A stretch of DNA of 64,000 nucleotides from Castellaniella sp047971665 (GTDB taxonomy: Bacteria > Pseudomonadota > Gammaproteobacteria > Burkholderiales > Burkholderiaceae_B), in contig NZ_JBKEAA010000011.1 of NCBI RefSeq assembly GCF_047971665.1, forward strand, positions 1 through 64,000, read 5' to 3'. Position numbers and translations under genes: made by a program. Shown in pieces: positions 50,832-60,230 of the stretch. Under the pieces are notes generated by a model. The model did not search any database, was not told the origin of the DNA, and was given only the letters and a program-made list of their open reading frames with translations. The stretch's first letter is position 1; each line of letters starts with the position of its first letter.

Positions 50832-52271
50832 ATGTCCGAATCTCAGTCTCAAGCCCCCGCCGCCTCCGCCCCCCCACCGGCCGCCTCGTCGCGCGAAATC
50901 CGGATGATTCCCTTCATTGTCGGCTGCGCGCTGTTCATGCAGATGCTGGACTCGACCGTCGTGGCCACCGCGCTGCCCGCGATGGCCCTGGATTTCGGCA
51001 CCACGGTGGTGCGCATGAACGTCACCATCACGGCCTATCTGCTGGCCACCGCCGTGTTCGTGCCCATCAGCGGCTGGGCGGCCGACCGGTTTGGCGCGCG
51101 CGCCGTGTTCCTGACGGCCATCGCGCTGTTCACCCTGGGGTCGATTGCCTGCGCGGCCAGCAGCACCCTGGGTCAGCTGGTGGCCGCCCGGGTCGCTCAG
51201 GGAGCCGCCGGCGCCATGATGGTGCCGGTCGGCCGCATCATCCTGCTGCGCCGCATCCCCAAGGCCGACCTGCTCAAGGCCATGGCCTTTCTGACCATCC
51301 CAGCCTTGCTGGGGCCGGTCATCGGCCCGCCGGTCGGCGGCTTTCTGGTCACCTACGCGTCCTGGCACTGGATTTTCCTGATCAACATCCCCGTGGGCGT
51401 GCTGGGCATCGCCATGGTGCGGCGCTGGATCGTGCGCGACGTCCCCGACGGCCGTCCCCGTCTGGATACCGTGGGCTTCCTGCTCAGTGGCATCGCCATG
51501 GCGGCCCTGATGACCTGTCTCGAAGCCGCCGGCCACGGCAGCCTGGGGCTCGGGCCGATCCTGGGACTGCTGGCCCTGGGGCTGGGGTGCGGCGTCCTGT
51601 ATGTCCGCCATGCCCGTCATGCCGCCTATCCCATCATCGACCTGAGCCTGCTACGCACCCAGACCTTCTCCGTCTCGGTACTGGGCGGCAATCTGTGCCG
51701 GTTCTCGGTCGGCGCCTCGCCCTTTCTGCTCGCCATCCTGCTGCAAGTCGGCTTCGGCCTGTCGGCGTTCTCGGCCGGCATGATCACTTTTACCTCGGCG
51801 GCGGGCGCAATGCTCATGAAGCTGGTCGCCACACCCATCGTGCGCCGCTTCGGCTTTCGCCTCGTGCTGATCGGCAACGCCCTGATCGCGGCGGCCCTCA
51901 TTGCCGCCTGTGCCCTGTTCCGGGCCGACACGCCGGTCTGGGTCATGGTGACGGTGCTGCTGATCGGCGGTTTTTTCCGTTCGTTGCAGTTCACCGCCAT
52001 CAATGCCCTGACCTATGCCGACCTGGATGCCGCCCAGATGAGCCGCGCCAGCAGTTTTGCCGCCACGGCCCAGCAGCTGGGCATCAGCCTTGGAGTGGCC
52101 TGCGCCGCGATGACGCTGAACCTCAGCATGACGCTGCGCGGCGGCGTCGAAGCCGACCGCATCGATGTGATGTGGGGATTCGCGATCATCGCCCTGATCG
52201 TGGCCGCCTCGGCCCTGTCCTTCAGACGCCTGCCGGCCCTCGCAGGCAATCAGCTACGCGCACGGGGATGA
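50832..52271 (+). CDS. MFS drug exporter, DHA2 (EmrB/QacA) family
   Basis: 479 residues. About fourteen hydrophobic helices. Motif C-type LLGPVIGPPVGG in helix 5, motif A-like GWAADRFGAR in loop 2-3 and the opening FMQMLDSTVVATALPAM are characteristic of DHA2 exporters. A Pro/Ala/Ser-rich cytoplasmic N-terminus (about 28 residues) precedes helix 1. Start at 50832 (MSESQSQ). Monocistronic, followed by a run of hairpins. Substrates unknown. Confidence 0.88.
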   Translation: MSESQSQAPAASAPPPAASSREIRMIPFIVGCALFMQMLDSTVVATALPAMALDFGTTVVRMNVTITAYLLATAVFVPISGWAADRFGARAVFLTAIALFTLGSIACAASSTLGQLVAARVAQGAAGAMMVPVGRIILLRRIPKADLLKAMAFLTIPALLGPVIGPPVGGFLVTYASWHWIFLINIPVGVLGIAMVRRWIVRDVPDGRPRLDTVGFLLSGIAMAALMTCLEAAGHGSLGLGPILGLLALGLGCGVLYVRHARHAAYPIIDLSLLRTQTFSVSVLGGNLCRFSVGASPFLLAILLQVGFGLSAFSAGMITFTSAAGAMLMKLVATPIVRRFGFRLVLIGNALIAAALIAACALFRADTPVWVMVTVLLIGGFFRSLQFTAINALTYADLDAAQMSRASSFAATAQQLGISLGVACAAMTLNLSMTLRGGVEADRIDVMWGFAIIALIVAASALSFRRLPALAGNQLRARG

Positions 52272-52442
52272 GTCCGGGCACAGGGCAGTCCCTGCGGACT
52301 GCCCTGTGCCCGACGAATCGGAGCGCCTTGCAAGGCGCCACGTGGAGAGATGCCTCCATCCGATAATGACCTCGGCCTAACAATATTGAATCGCCCACAG
52401 AGGCGATCGGCATTGAATCGCCCTCGCGGGCGATTCAATGCC
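52272..52442. repeat. Cluster of five stacked hairpins between convergent genes
   Basis: H1 52275-52312: perfect 17-bp stem, loop CTGC. H2 52323-52338: 16-bp perfect palindrome GCGCCTTGCAAGGCGC. H3 52343-52358: TGGAG/CTCCA. H4 52390-52407: ATCGCC/GGCGAT. H5 52409-52442: 15-bp stem, loop TCGC, containing the stop codon of the MmyB-like gene. The 12-mer ATTGAATCGCCC occurs three times (52385, 52412, and inverted at 52428-52439). None is followed by a T-run, so they are not classical terminators. They may act as transcript ends or REP-like elements. Confidence 0.6.
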
Positions 52443-53232
52443 CGGACTCATTCAACAGCATCACGAGCTTGCAGTCCGGCCGGATTGCAAGCCGGAAGGT
52501 GAACTGCCGGAAGCGCAGCCGCCCATCGGCGGGATGCTGAAACTCGCGCAACCCGCCTTCCCGGTCCACCACGACCTGACGCGTCCAGGCCCGGGCGAAC
52601 AACGGACTGCCGGCCTGCAACTCGGCCACCAGATCGCCAAGACCGGGTTCGCCTGCCAGCGCCGCCACGTCGGCGCGGAATTCGGCCACCACCCGGCTGG
52701 CGCGTTCTTCCCAGTCCACCACCAACGTGCGCGCGGCGGGATCCAGAAAAATGTAGCGCAGCAGATTGGGCTGGTCGCGCGCGGGCCAGCCATCGAACAC
52801 CCGCAGCAAGGCCGCGTTGCTGGCCAGCACGTTCCAGGACTGATCCAGCACATACGCCGGACAGCGGATGCTGTCGACGCAATCCTGCAGCCCATCGGGC
52901 AAGGCGATCGAGTCCAGGCGGCCCGCCTGCGGATCGGTGCATTCAGCCAGGCTGAACAGATAGTGCCGCTCGGCGCGCGCCAGCCGCAGCGCATCGGCCA
53001 GACGACACCAGACGTCCACGGACACGGAGACCTCTCGGCCCTGCTCGATCCAGGTATACCAAGTGGTGCTGATGCCGCAGATCTGGGCGATTTCCTCGCG
53101 CCGCAGGCCCGGCGTGCGGCGCCGGACACCAGGGGGCAGGCCATGATCGGCCGGCAAGATGCGCGCCCGGGCGCTGCGCAGGAACGCGCCCAGCTCCCGG
53201 CGACGGGCCGCGTCATCGCGCGACACGGCCAT
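52435..53232 (-). CDS. XRE/MmyB-type transcriptional regulator
   Basis: 265 residues. N-terminal HTH (about 12-90; RRRTPGLRREEIAQICGIS, WYTWIEQG) followed by a MmyB-like ligand domain (about 110-260; PAYVLDQSWNVLASN, NLLRYIFLDP). Such regulators often bind fatty-acyl ligands and control neighbouring short-chain dehydrogenases or exporters. It converges with the MFS gene, so the exporter is a possible target. Starts 30 bases after metH on the same strand. Confidence 0.85.
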   Translation of the reverse strand: MAVSRDDAARRRELGAFLRSARARILPADHGLPPGVRRRTPGLRREEIAQICGISTTWYTWIEQGREVSVSVDVWCRLADALRLARAERHYLFSLAECTDPQAGRLDSIALPDGLQDCVDSIRCPAYVLDQSWNVLASNAALLRVFDGWPARDQPNLLRYIFLDPAARTLVVDWEERASRVVAEFRADVAALAGEPGLGDLVAELQAGSPLFARAWTRQVVVDREGGLREFQHPADGRLRFRQFTFRLAIRPDCKLVMLLNESGH

Positions 53233-53262
53233 CCCCTTGGGCGGTGCGGTGCTGGGCGTCCA

Positions 53263-56200
53263 TCAGCGCAACGTGCTGGCCAGGGTGCGGCGTACGTCTT
53301 CCTCGTCGCGGCCCGTGCGGCGGACATAATCGGCCACCTGATCATCGCCGATATTGCCCACGTTGAAATACTTGGCCTGGGGATGGCTGAAGTAAAAGCC
53401 GCAGACGCTGGAAGCCGGCATCATGGCGAACCCCTCGGTCAGCCGCATGCCGATTTCATCGCAGGCCAGCACCTCGAACATCTCGCGTTTGACGATATGC
53501 TCCGGGCAGGCGGGATAGCCGGGCGCCGGGCGGATGCCCTGGTATTGTTCGTCGATGATGGCCTCGTTGGACAAGGACTCGTCGGGCACATAGCCCCACA
53601 GGTCCCGGCGCACCCGGGCATGCAGGGTCTCGGCGAACCCTTCGGCCAGGCGGTCGGCCAGGGCCTTGAGCATGATCACGGAATAGTCGTCGCCCGCGTC
53701 CTGGAATTGCTTTTCGTATTTCTCGATGCCGATGCCCCCTGTGACCGCGAACATCCCGATGTAGTCGACGACCCCTGAATCCTTGGGCGCGACGAAATCG
53801 GCCAGGCACTTGTTGTCCACCCCGTGGCGTTTCTGAGTCTGCTGGCGCACGCCGCGCCAGGTCAGCAGCACCTCGCTGCGGGTCTCGTCGCGATAGATCT
53901 CGATGTCGTCATCGTTGATGCTGTTGGCCGGATAAAAGGCGACAATGCCGTTGGCCGTCAACCAGCGTCCCTCGACGATGCGTTTCATCATGGCCTGACC
54001 TTCTTCGTAGAGCTTGCTGGCCTCCTCACCCACGACCTTGTCGGTCAGAATGGCCGGGAACTGCGCCATCAGCCCCCAGGACTGGAAAAACGGCGTCCAG
54101 TCCAGGAATTTCAGGATCTCGTGCAGATCGTAGTGCTTGAACACCCGCCGGCCAATGAATTTCGGCCGGGGCGGGGCATAGCGGGCCCAGTCGATCGCCG
54201 GCTTGGCCGCCCGCGCCTGCTCGAGCGTCAGCATCGGCGTGGCCTGCCGGTTGGCATGGCGCCGACGCACCAGCTCGTACTCGGCGGCGATTTCTTTCAG
54301 GTAGGTCTCGGCCTGCTCGGACATCAGGCTGGTGGCCACCCCCACGGAGCGGCTGGCGTCGGGCACATAAATCACCGGCCCCTCGTAGTTCGGGGCGATC
54401 TTGACGGCCGTATGGACGCGGCTGGTGGTGGCGCCGCCCACCAGCAGGGGGATATTGCGTTCGCGGAAATAGGGATCCCGCTGCATTTCCGAGGCCACAT
54501 AGGCCATTTCTTCGAGGCTGGGCGTGATCAGGCCAGACAGGCCCACCATGTCGGCGCCGACCTCCTTGGCTCTCTCGAGGATCTTGGCGCAGGGCACCAT
54601 CACGCCCATGTTCTCGACCTCGAAATTATTGCATTGCAGGACGACGGTGACGATGTTCTTGCCGATGTCGTGGACGTCACCCTTGACGGTCGCGATCACC
54701 ATCTTGCCCTTGGAGCGCACATCACCACCCGCCTCGGCGAGCTGGCGCTTTTCCTCCTCGATGTAGGGCAGCAGATGCGCCACGGCCTGCTTCATCACGC
54801 GGGCGGATTTCACCACCTGCGGCAGAAACATCTTGCCGGACCCGAACAGGTCGCCCACGACATTCATGCCGTCCATCAGGGGGCCTTCGATGACCTCGAT
54901 CGGCCGCCCGCCCGCCGACATGATCTCCTGGCGGACCTCCTCGGTATCCTCAACGATGAAGGCGGTGATGCCGTGCACCAGAGAATGCGTCAGACGCGCC
55001 CGCACAGGGTTCTCCCGCCATGTCAGGTCTTCTTCTTTTTTGGTGCCGGAACCCTTGATGGTCTCGGCCAGCTCCACCAGGCGCTCGGTGGATGTGCGCT
55101 CGTCGGCCGGATCGGTCTTGCCGACCGGTTCGGGCCGGTCCAGCACCACGTCCTCGACCAGGTCGCGCACAGGCTCGTCCAGATCGGAATACACCCCCAG
55201 CTGACCGGCATTGACGATGCCCATGGTCAGGCCACGCTGCACGGCGTAATACAGGAAGACCGCGTGGATGGCCTCGCGCATGGCCTCATTGCCGCGGAAA
55301 GAAAAGCTGACGTTGGAAATCCCTCCCGAGACGCGCGCGTGCGGCAGGTTTTCCGTGATCCAGCCGGTCGCCTCGATGAAATCGACCGCATAGTGGTTGT
55401 GCTCGTCGATCCCGGTGGCGATGGCAAAGACGTTGGGATCGAAAATAATGTCCTCGGGCGGGAATCCCACCTGATTCACCAGAATGTCATACGCCTTGGC
55501 GCAGATGTCGATACGGCGTTGCAGGGAATCGGCCTGGCCCTCGGTGTCGAAGGCCATGACCACCACGGCCGCACCGTATTTGCGGCACAGCCGGGCCTGC
55601 TCGATGAAGGGTCCCTCGCCCTCTTTCATGGAAATCGAATTGACCACGCACTTGCCCTGCACACAGCGCAGCCCGGCCTCGATCACCGGCCACTTGGAGC
55701 TGTCGATCATCACCGGTACGCGCGAGATGTCGGGTTCGGACGCCAGCAGGTTGAGAAACCGCGGCATGATGGACAGGGCATCGAGCATGCCCTCATCCAT
55801 GTTCACATCGATGACCTGGGCGCCGTTTTCTACTTGCTGACGCGCCACGGAAAGCGCCTCGTCGAATTTTTCCTCGCGAATCAGGCGCAGGAACATCTTG
55901 CTGCCGGTGACATTGGTGCGCTCGCCCACATTGACGAACAGCGTGTCGCGGTCGAAATTGAGCGGCTCCAGGCCCGACAGGCGGGTCTTGACCGGCACGG
56001 CCGGCGGCTGGCGGTGCGGCAGGGCGCGCACCTTGCGGGCGATCTCGCGGATGTGATCGGGGGTGGTGCCGCAGCAGCCGCCCACCACGTTCACCAGCCC
56101 GGCCCGGGCGAATTCCTCGAGCAGGCCGGAGGTATCCGAAGGTGTTTCGTCGAATCCCGTCTCTGCCATCGGATTGGGCAGACCGGCATTGGGGTAGACA

Positions 56201-57036
56201 CAGACGTAGGTGTCGCAGATCTTGGACAGCTCCGCCACGTAGGGGCGCATCAGCGCCGCGCCCAGCGCGCAGTTCAGGCCGATGGTCACGGGGCGCGCAT
56301 GACGCACGGAATTCCAGAAGGCCTCGACCGTCTGCCCCGACAGAATGCGTCCGGAGGCATCGGTGACCGTGCCCGAGATCATGACCGGCAGACGGATGCC
56401 GCGTTCCTCGAAGAGCGTCTCGATGGCGAAGATGGCGGCCTTGGCGTTGAGCGTATCGAAGATGGTCTCGATCAACAGCAGATCCGCGCCGCCATCGATC
56501 AGTCCCTCGACCTGCTCGGTATAAGCCAGGCGCAGTTCCTCGAAGGTGACATTGCGCGCCCCCGGATCGTTCACATCCGGCGACAGGGACGCCGTCTTGG
56601 GCTGCGGCCCGATGGCCCCGGCCACGAACCGGGGATGGTCGGGCGTGGCGACGGCATCGCAGGCCTCCCGCGCCAGCCGCGCCGAAGCCACGTTCAGCTC
56701 GTAGGCCAGGTCCGGCAGGCCATAGTCGCCCTGGGCCACCCGTGTGGCGCCGAAGGTATTGGTCTCGACCACATCGGCCCCGGCTTCCAGGTAGGCTTGG
56801 TGGATCTCGCGGATGACGTCGGGCCGCACCAGCGACAGCAGCTCGTTGTCGCCCTTGAGATCCCGGTCATGACCGGCGAATCGCTCGCCCCGGAAATCGA
56901 TCTCGGTCAGCTTGTGGCGCTGGATCATGGTGCCCATGGCCCCGTCCAGCACCGCGATGCGCCGGCCCAACAGGCGCACGAATTCGCCCCCGCGCGTATA
57001 GGATTCGACGGGATAGGGCAAGGCGGGATAGGTCAC
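53263..57036 (-). CDS. metH: Cobalamin-dependent methionine synthase
   Basis: 1257 residues from a GTG with GGA 8 bases upstream, close to the E. coli length of 1227. Domain order: homocysteine domain (VLDGAMGTMIQ near 30; zinc cysteines in VVGGCCGTTPDHI near 319), methyltetrahydrofolate barrel (about 355-620; NVGERTNVTGSKMF), cobalamin cap and Rossmann domain (about 640-900; VKGDVHDIGKNIV with the axial His near 785) and the AdoMet reactivation domain (about 925-1257). Upstream codons in the same frame lack family sequence. Divergent from the B12 riboswitch-btuB-btuF unit that would supply its cofactor. Confidence 0.96.
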   Translation of the reverse strand: MTYPALPYPVESYTRGGEFVRLLGRRIAVLDGAMGTMIQRHKLTEIDFRGERFAGHDRDLKGDNELLSLVRPDVIREIHQAYLEAGADVVETNTFGATRVAQGDYGLPDLAYELNVASARLAREACDAVATPDHPRFVAGAIGPQPKTASLSPDVNDPGARNVTFEELRLAYTEQVEGLIDGGADLLLIETIFDTLNAKAAIFAIETLFEERGIRLPVMISGTVTDASGRILSGQTVEAFWNSVRHARPVTIGLNCALGAALMRPYVAELSKICDTYVCVYPNAGLPNPMAETGFDETPSDTSGLLEEFARAGLVNVVGGCCGTTPDHIREIARKVRALPHRQPPAVPVKTRLSGLEPLNFDRDTLFVNVGERTNVTGSKMFLRLIREEKFDEALSVARQQVENGAQVIDVNMDEGMLDALSIMPRFLNLLASEPDISRVPVMIDSSKWPVIEAGLRCVQGKCVVNSISMKEGEGPFIEQARLCRKYGAAVVVMAFDTEGQADSLQRRIDICAKAYDILVNQVGFPPEDIIFDPNVFAIATGIDEHNHYAVDFIEATGWITENLPHARVSGGISNVSFSFRGNEAMREAIHAVFLYYAVQRGLTMGIVNAGQLGVYSDLDEPVRDLVEDVVLDRPEPVGKTDPADERTSTERLVELAETIKGSGTKKEEDLTWRENPVRARLTHSLVHGITAFIVEDTEEVRQEIMSAGGRPIEVIEGPLMDGMNVVGDLFGSGKMFLPQVVKSARVMKQAVAHLLPYIEEEKRQLAEAGGDVRSKGKMVIATVKGDVHDIGKNIVTVVLQCNNFEVENMGVMVPCAKILERAKEVGADMVGLSGLITPSLEEMAYVASEMQRDPYFRERNIPLLVGGATTSRVHTAVKIAPNYEGPVIYVPDASRSVGVATSLMSEQAETYLKEIAAEYELVRRRHANRQATPMLTLEQARAAKPAIDWARYAPPRPKFIGRRVFKHYDLHEILKFLDWTPFFQSWGLMAQFPAILTDKVVGEEASKLYEEGQAMMKRIVEGRWLTANGIVAFYPANSINDDDIEIYRDETRSEVLLTWRGVRQQTQKRHGVDNKCLADFVAPKDSGVVDYIGMFAVTGGIGIEKYEKQFQDAGDDYSVIMLKALADRLAEGFAETLHARVRRDLWGYVPDESLSNEAIIDEQYQGIRPAPGYPACPEHIVKREMFEVLACDEIGMRLTEGFAMMPASSVCGFYFSHPQAKYFNVGNIGDDQVADYVRRTGRDEEDVRRTLASTLR

Positions 57037-57107
57037 GGGGCGATCCAGGCAAGACAGGGGAAAGCGTTCATTGTATCGTCGCGAGAAGCGCCAGGCCCGG
57101 ACCGCCA

Positions 57108-57116
57108 TGCTAGAAT
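57108..57116 (+). promoter_or_regulatory. Extended -10 promoter for the riboswitch-btuB transcript
   Basis: TGCTAGAAT carries the TGn extension and a TAGAAT -10 (57111-57116). No good -35 is present, as is usual for extended -10 promoters. Transcription would begin about 57123, just before the first riboswitch helix. Confidence 0.45.
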
Positions 57117-57127
57117 GCGCCGCGAAA

Positions 57128-57295
57128 CAGGTATGTCCCCGCCGCCCCGGCTGCGAGGCATTCAAATGGGAAACAAAGGGTTCGACCGGACAGGCGTCCG
57201 GGCTCGATCCCGGATGTGCTGCCCCCGCAACGGTGCGCATGCGCCCGGCTCAGGCCGGCGCCCGCCAGCCCGATACCAGCCTGCTTCGATACCTG
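57128..57295 (+). ncRNA. Cobalamin riboswitch
   Basis: The conserved core GCTGCCCCCGCAACGGT lies at 57218-57234 and the B12-box-like GCCAGCCCGATACCAGC at 57264-57280, with the upstream AATGGGAAACAAAGGG element at 57165-57180. A closing helix P1 is formed by CAGGTAT (57128-57134) and ATACCTG (57289-57295). It lies 100 bases before btuB and should lower its expression when adenosylcobalamin is plentiful. The remaining leader (57296-57395) has no clear terminator, so translational control is likely. Confidence 0.93.
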
Positions 57296-57395
57296 ACACC
57301 GCCCGGCATGGCCCGGCCCTCATCGAGGACGCAGCGTGGCCCCGGGTGTTTTTCAAGACTGGCGTGCGGGGACGCGCGCCAAACAGGGCCTCATC

Positions 57396-59306
57396 ATGCT
57401 TCCTCCCCTACCGCGTCGCCTCGCGACCGTCTGCTGTCTTTTCCCCCTGGCCGCCACGGCCCAGACCTCCACCAACGCCCCCTCCGTGCCTGCGCTGCAG
57501 GACATCATCGTCACGCCCAGTCGCAGCCCCGAACCGATGACGGACGCCATCGGCGACGTCTCCGTCATCGACCGGGACCAGCTGGCGGCGGCGCGCGGCG
57601 ACAGCCTGGCGGAGATCATCGGCCGCGCGCCGGGCATGCAATTCACGAACAGCGGCGGGCCGCAGACGCAGACCAGCCTGTTTCTGCGCGGCGCGAATTC
57701 GACGCATACGCTGGTGCTGATCGACGGCATGCGGATCAACGGCTCCACCGCCGGCGGGGTCAATTTCCCCGCCATCGACCCCGCCATGGTCGAACGCGTC
57801 GAAATCCTGCGCGGCGCGGCCAGCAGCCTGTACGGCTCGGATGCCATCGGCGGCGTGGTCAACATCATCACCAAAAAGGGCGAACAGGACCGGCCGCTGT
57901 CGACCTGGTCGAACGTCGGCTACGGGACGAATGAAACCGCCCGGTCCAGCCTGGGCCTGTCGGGCGCTGCGCAAGGCTGGGACTACAGCTTTTCGGCCAG
58001 CGCGGCGCGCAGCAAGGGGTTCGATGCCCAACGCCCCGCCTATTCCAATGGCATTCCCAATGACATGCACGCCCCGGACAGGGACGGCTATCGCAGTCAT
58101 GCGGTATCGGGCACGCTGGGGTATCGCTGGGCGCCAGGCCATCACATCGGACTGAGCGCCTACAACGGCTACACCGATGGCGATTTCGACGCGTCCTATT
58201 TCGATCCGACCACCTACAGCAGCCGTCCGCTGGGCAATGTCTACAGCCTGTACCGGCAACAGGCCTACGCCCTCACATCGACCGATCGCATCACGGATGC
58301 CTGGGACAGCGTGCTGCGCTTTGGCTGGAACAAGGATGCCACCGAGTCCCGCGACCCCATGGCCACCAACCTCACTGCCAGCCTGCGCCGCACGTTCTCA
58401 TGGCAGAACAACTGGCAACTCCTGCCGCAGCACCGCCTGTCTCTGGTGACCGAGCGCATCGAAGAACGGATCCAGAGCGACACCCGTTATGACCGGACAG
58501 ACCGGAACACGAACGCCGTCGCCCTGATCTACAAGGGCCGTATCGACCGCCTGCGCACCCAGGCCGGCATCCGCAACGACCACTACACGGACTATGGCAA
58601 TCAGGCCACCGGCAGCCTGGGCATGGATCTCGACCTGACGGACAACTGGCAGATCGGGGTGGCGGGCAGTACCGGCTTTCATGCGCCGACTTTCAACGAC
58701 ATGTACTATCCGGGCTCGATCAACCCGGATCTCAAGCCGGAAAAATCGCGCAACATCGAGGCCCATGTCGCCTACATCGGCGAACAGACCCGGGCCCGGC
58801 TGACCCTGTTCCAGAACAAGATCCGCGACCTGATCGTCTGGGACAATGCGGCCTTCAAGTCCAACAATCTCGACAGCGCGACCATCCGCGGCATCACCCT
58901 GTCGGGCGAACATGACTTCGGCCACACCACGTTGCGCGCCAGCGCCGACTTCCTGGACCCGCGCAACGACGATCCCGCACCCGGCATCAACAGTCAGTTG
59001 ATCCGCCGCGCCCGCCAGGTGTTCCGCGCGAGTGTCGAGCACCGGATCCAGTCGCTGAAACTGGGCGCTGAATACCAGTACACCGGCGACCGGTACGACA
59101 ACGTCTACAACGCCGCCACTTTCAAGACGGAGCAGACCCGCCTCGGCGGATTCGCCCTGATCAACCTGACCGCCGCCTACGACTTCAGCAAGTCACTGGG
59201 TGTGCAGGTGCGCTGGAACAATGTGCTGGACAAGGACTACGTCCTAGTCGACGGCTACGATACGCCGGGCTCCAACGTGTTCATCAACCTGTCCTGGCGG
59301 ATGTAG
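57396..59306 (+). CDS. btuB: TonB-dependent vitamin B12 receptor
   Basis: 636 residues. Signal peptide to about residue 22 (AATAQ), TonB box-like DIIVTPSRSPEP (about 35-46), plug domain (about 50-160; ADSLAEIIGRAPG-type GDSLAEIIGRAPGM, VLIDGMRING, VERVEILRGAASSLYGSDAIGGVVNIIT), then a 22-strand-type barrel to the C-terminus. Outer-membrane uptake of cobalamins, energised by TonB. Identity is supported by the cobalamin riboswitch directly upstream and btuF two bases downstream. Confidence 0.93.
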   Translation: MLPPLPRRLATVCCLFPLAATAQTSTNAPSVPALQDIIVTPSRSPEPMTDAIGDVSVIDRDQLAAARGDSLAEIIGRAPGMQFTNSGGPQTQTSLFLRGANSTHTLVLIDGMRINGSTAGGVNFPAIDPAMVERVEILRGAASSLYGSDAIGGVVNIITKKGEQDRPLSTWSNVGYGTNETARSSLGLSGAAQGWDYSFSASAARSKGFDAQRPAYSNGIPNDMHAPDRDGYRSHAVSGTLGYRWAPGHHIGLSAYNGYTDGDFDASYFDPTTYSSRPLGNVYSLYRQQAYALTSTDRITDAWDSVLRFGWNKDATESRDPMATNLTASLRRTFSWQNNWQLLPQHRLSLVTERIEERIQSDTRYDRTDRNTNAVALIYKGRIDRLRTQAGIRNDHYTDYGNQATGSLGMDLDLTDNWQIGVAGSTGFHAPTFNDMYYPGSINPDLKPEKSRNIEAHVAYIGEQTRARLTLFQNKIRDLIVWDNAAFKSNNLDSATIRGITLSGEHDFGHTTLRASADFLDPRNDDPAPGINSQLIRRARQVFRASVEHRIQSLKLGAEYQYTGDRYDNVYNAATFKTEQTRLGGFALINLTAAYDFSKSLGVQVRWNNVLDKDYVLVDGYDTPGSNVFINLSWRM

Positions 59307-59308
59307 GC

Positions 59309-60211
59309 ATGGCACGACGGGCAGCCAACGGCTGCGGGCGCGCGCGACGGCAAACGCACCGCCTGGCGGCGGCCCTCTGCCTGAGCCTGATCGTCGCCTG
59401 GGCCGGTCTCGCGCGACCGGCCGCCGCTCAGGCGCGGACCGCGCCCCCGCCCCGCATCGTCACCCTGGCGCCCAGCGCCACTGAACTGGTCTATGCCGCA
59501 GGCGCTGGCGCCGACATCGTCGGCACCGTCCTGCGCAGCGACTACCCGGCCAGCGCGCTTGCCATCCCGCGCATCGGCGACGGCATCCAGTTCAGCGAGG
59601 AGGCCATTCTGGCCCTGCGCCCGACCCTGGTGGTCGGCTGGCAGCCTTCCGATGCCTCGCGCGCCCTGGCGCAACGCCTGGCTCCGCTGGGCGTGCCCCT
59701 GGTTTATGCCAATCCGAAATCGCTGGACGAAATTCCGGCCCTGATCCGCGACCTGGGGGCGCGCCTGGATACCCGGGCCGCAGCCGACCAGGCCGCGCGC
59801 GGGCTGACGCAACGCATCCGCGCATTGCGCCCGGCCAGCCTGCCGCCACAGACCATCTTCATCGAAATCAGCGCCGACCCGTTGTACACCCTGGGACGGG
59901 ATCCTCTGACCAACGACCTGCTGCAACGCTGCGGCGGCCTGAATCCCTACGCGGGCCGCGCCGTCGCCGCCCCGCAAGTCAGCGTGGAATCCGTGCTGGC
60001 CCTGAATCCGAATGTGCTGATCATGTCGCCTTACGGCGGCGAGACCCTGACCGCACGGCGCGCCTGGTGGGCGCAACATGGCCTGACGGCGGCCCGCACG
60101 GGCCGCATCTACGCTATCGATCCCGACCTGCTGCACCGGCCCGGGCCGCGCCTGGTCGACGCAGCCGAGGCGATCTGCGCGGATCTGCGGCACAGCCGCG
60201 GCCTGCCGTGA
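59309..60211 (+). CDS. btuF: Cobalamin ABC transporter substrate-binding protein
   Basis: 300 residues. Arg-rich N-region and signal peptide to about residue 40, then a class III binding protein of the BtuF/FhuD type (PRIVTLAPSATELVYAAGAG, LRPTLVVGWQ, VSVESVLALNPNVLIMSP). Carries B12 across the periplasm. The ATG starts two bases after the btuB stop. The inner-membrane partners btuC and btuD are not in this window, and the next locus is a pseudogene. Confidence 0.88.
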   Translation: MARRAANGCGRARRQTHRLAAALCLSLIVAWAGLARPAAAQARTAPPPRIVTLAPSATELVYAAGAGADIVGTVLRSDYPASALAIPRIGDGIQFSEEAILALRPTLVVGWQPSDASRALAQRLAPLGVPLVYANPKSLDEIPALIRDLGARLDTRAAADQAARGLTQRIRALRPASLPPQTIFIEISADPLYTLGRDPLTNDLLQRCGGLNPYAGRAVAAPQVSVESVLALNPNVLIMSPYGGETLTARRAWWAQHGLTAARTGRIYAIDPDLLHRPGPRLVDAAEAICADLRHSRGLP

Positions 60212-60230
60212 CGTCCTCCCGCCTGAGATA

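Noticed and set aside
53824..57540. A 1238-codon open frame on the plus strand opposite metH
   Set aside because: Antisense shadow of metH with His/Arg/Asp-rich low-information sequence; no recognisable domain.
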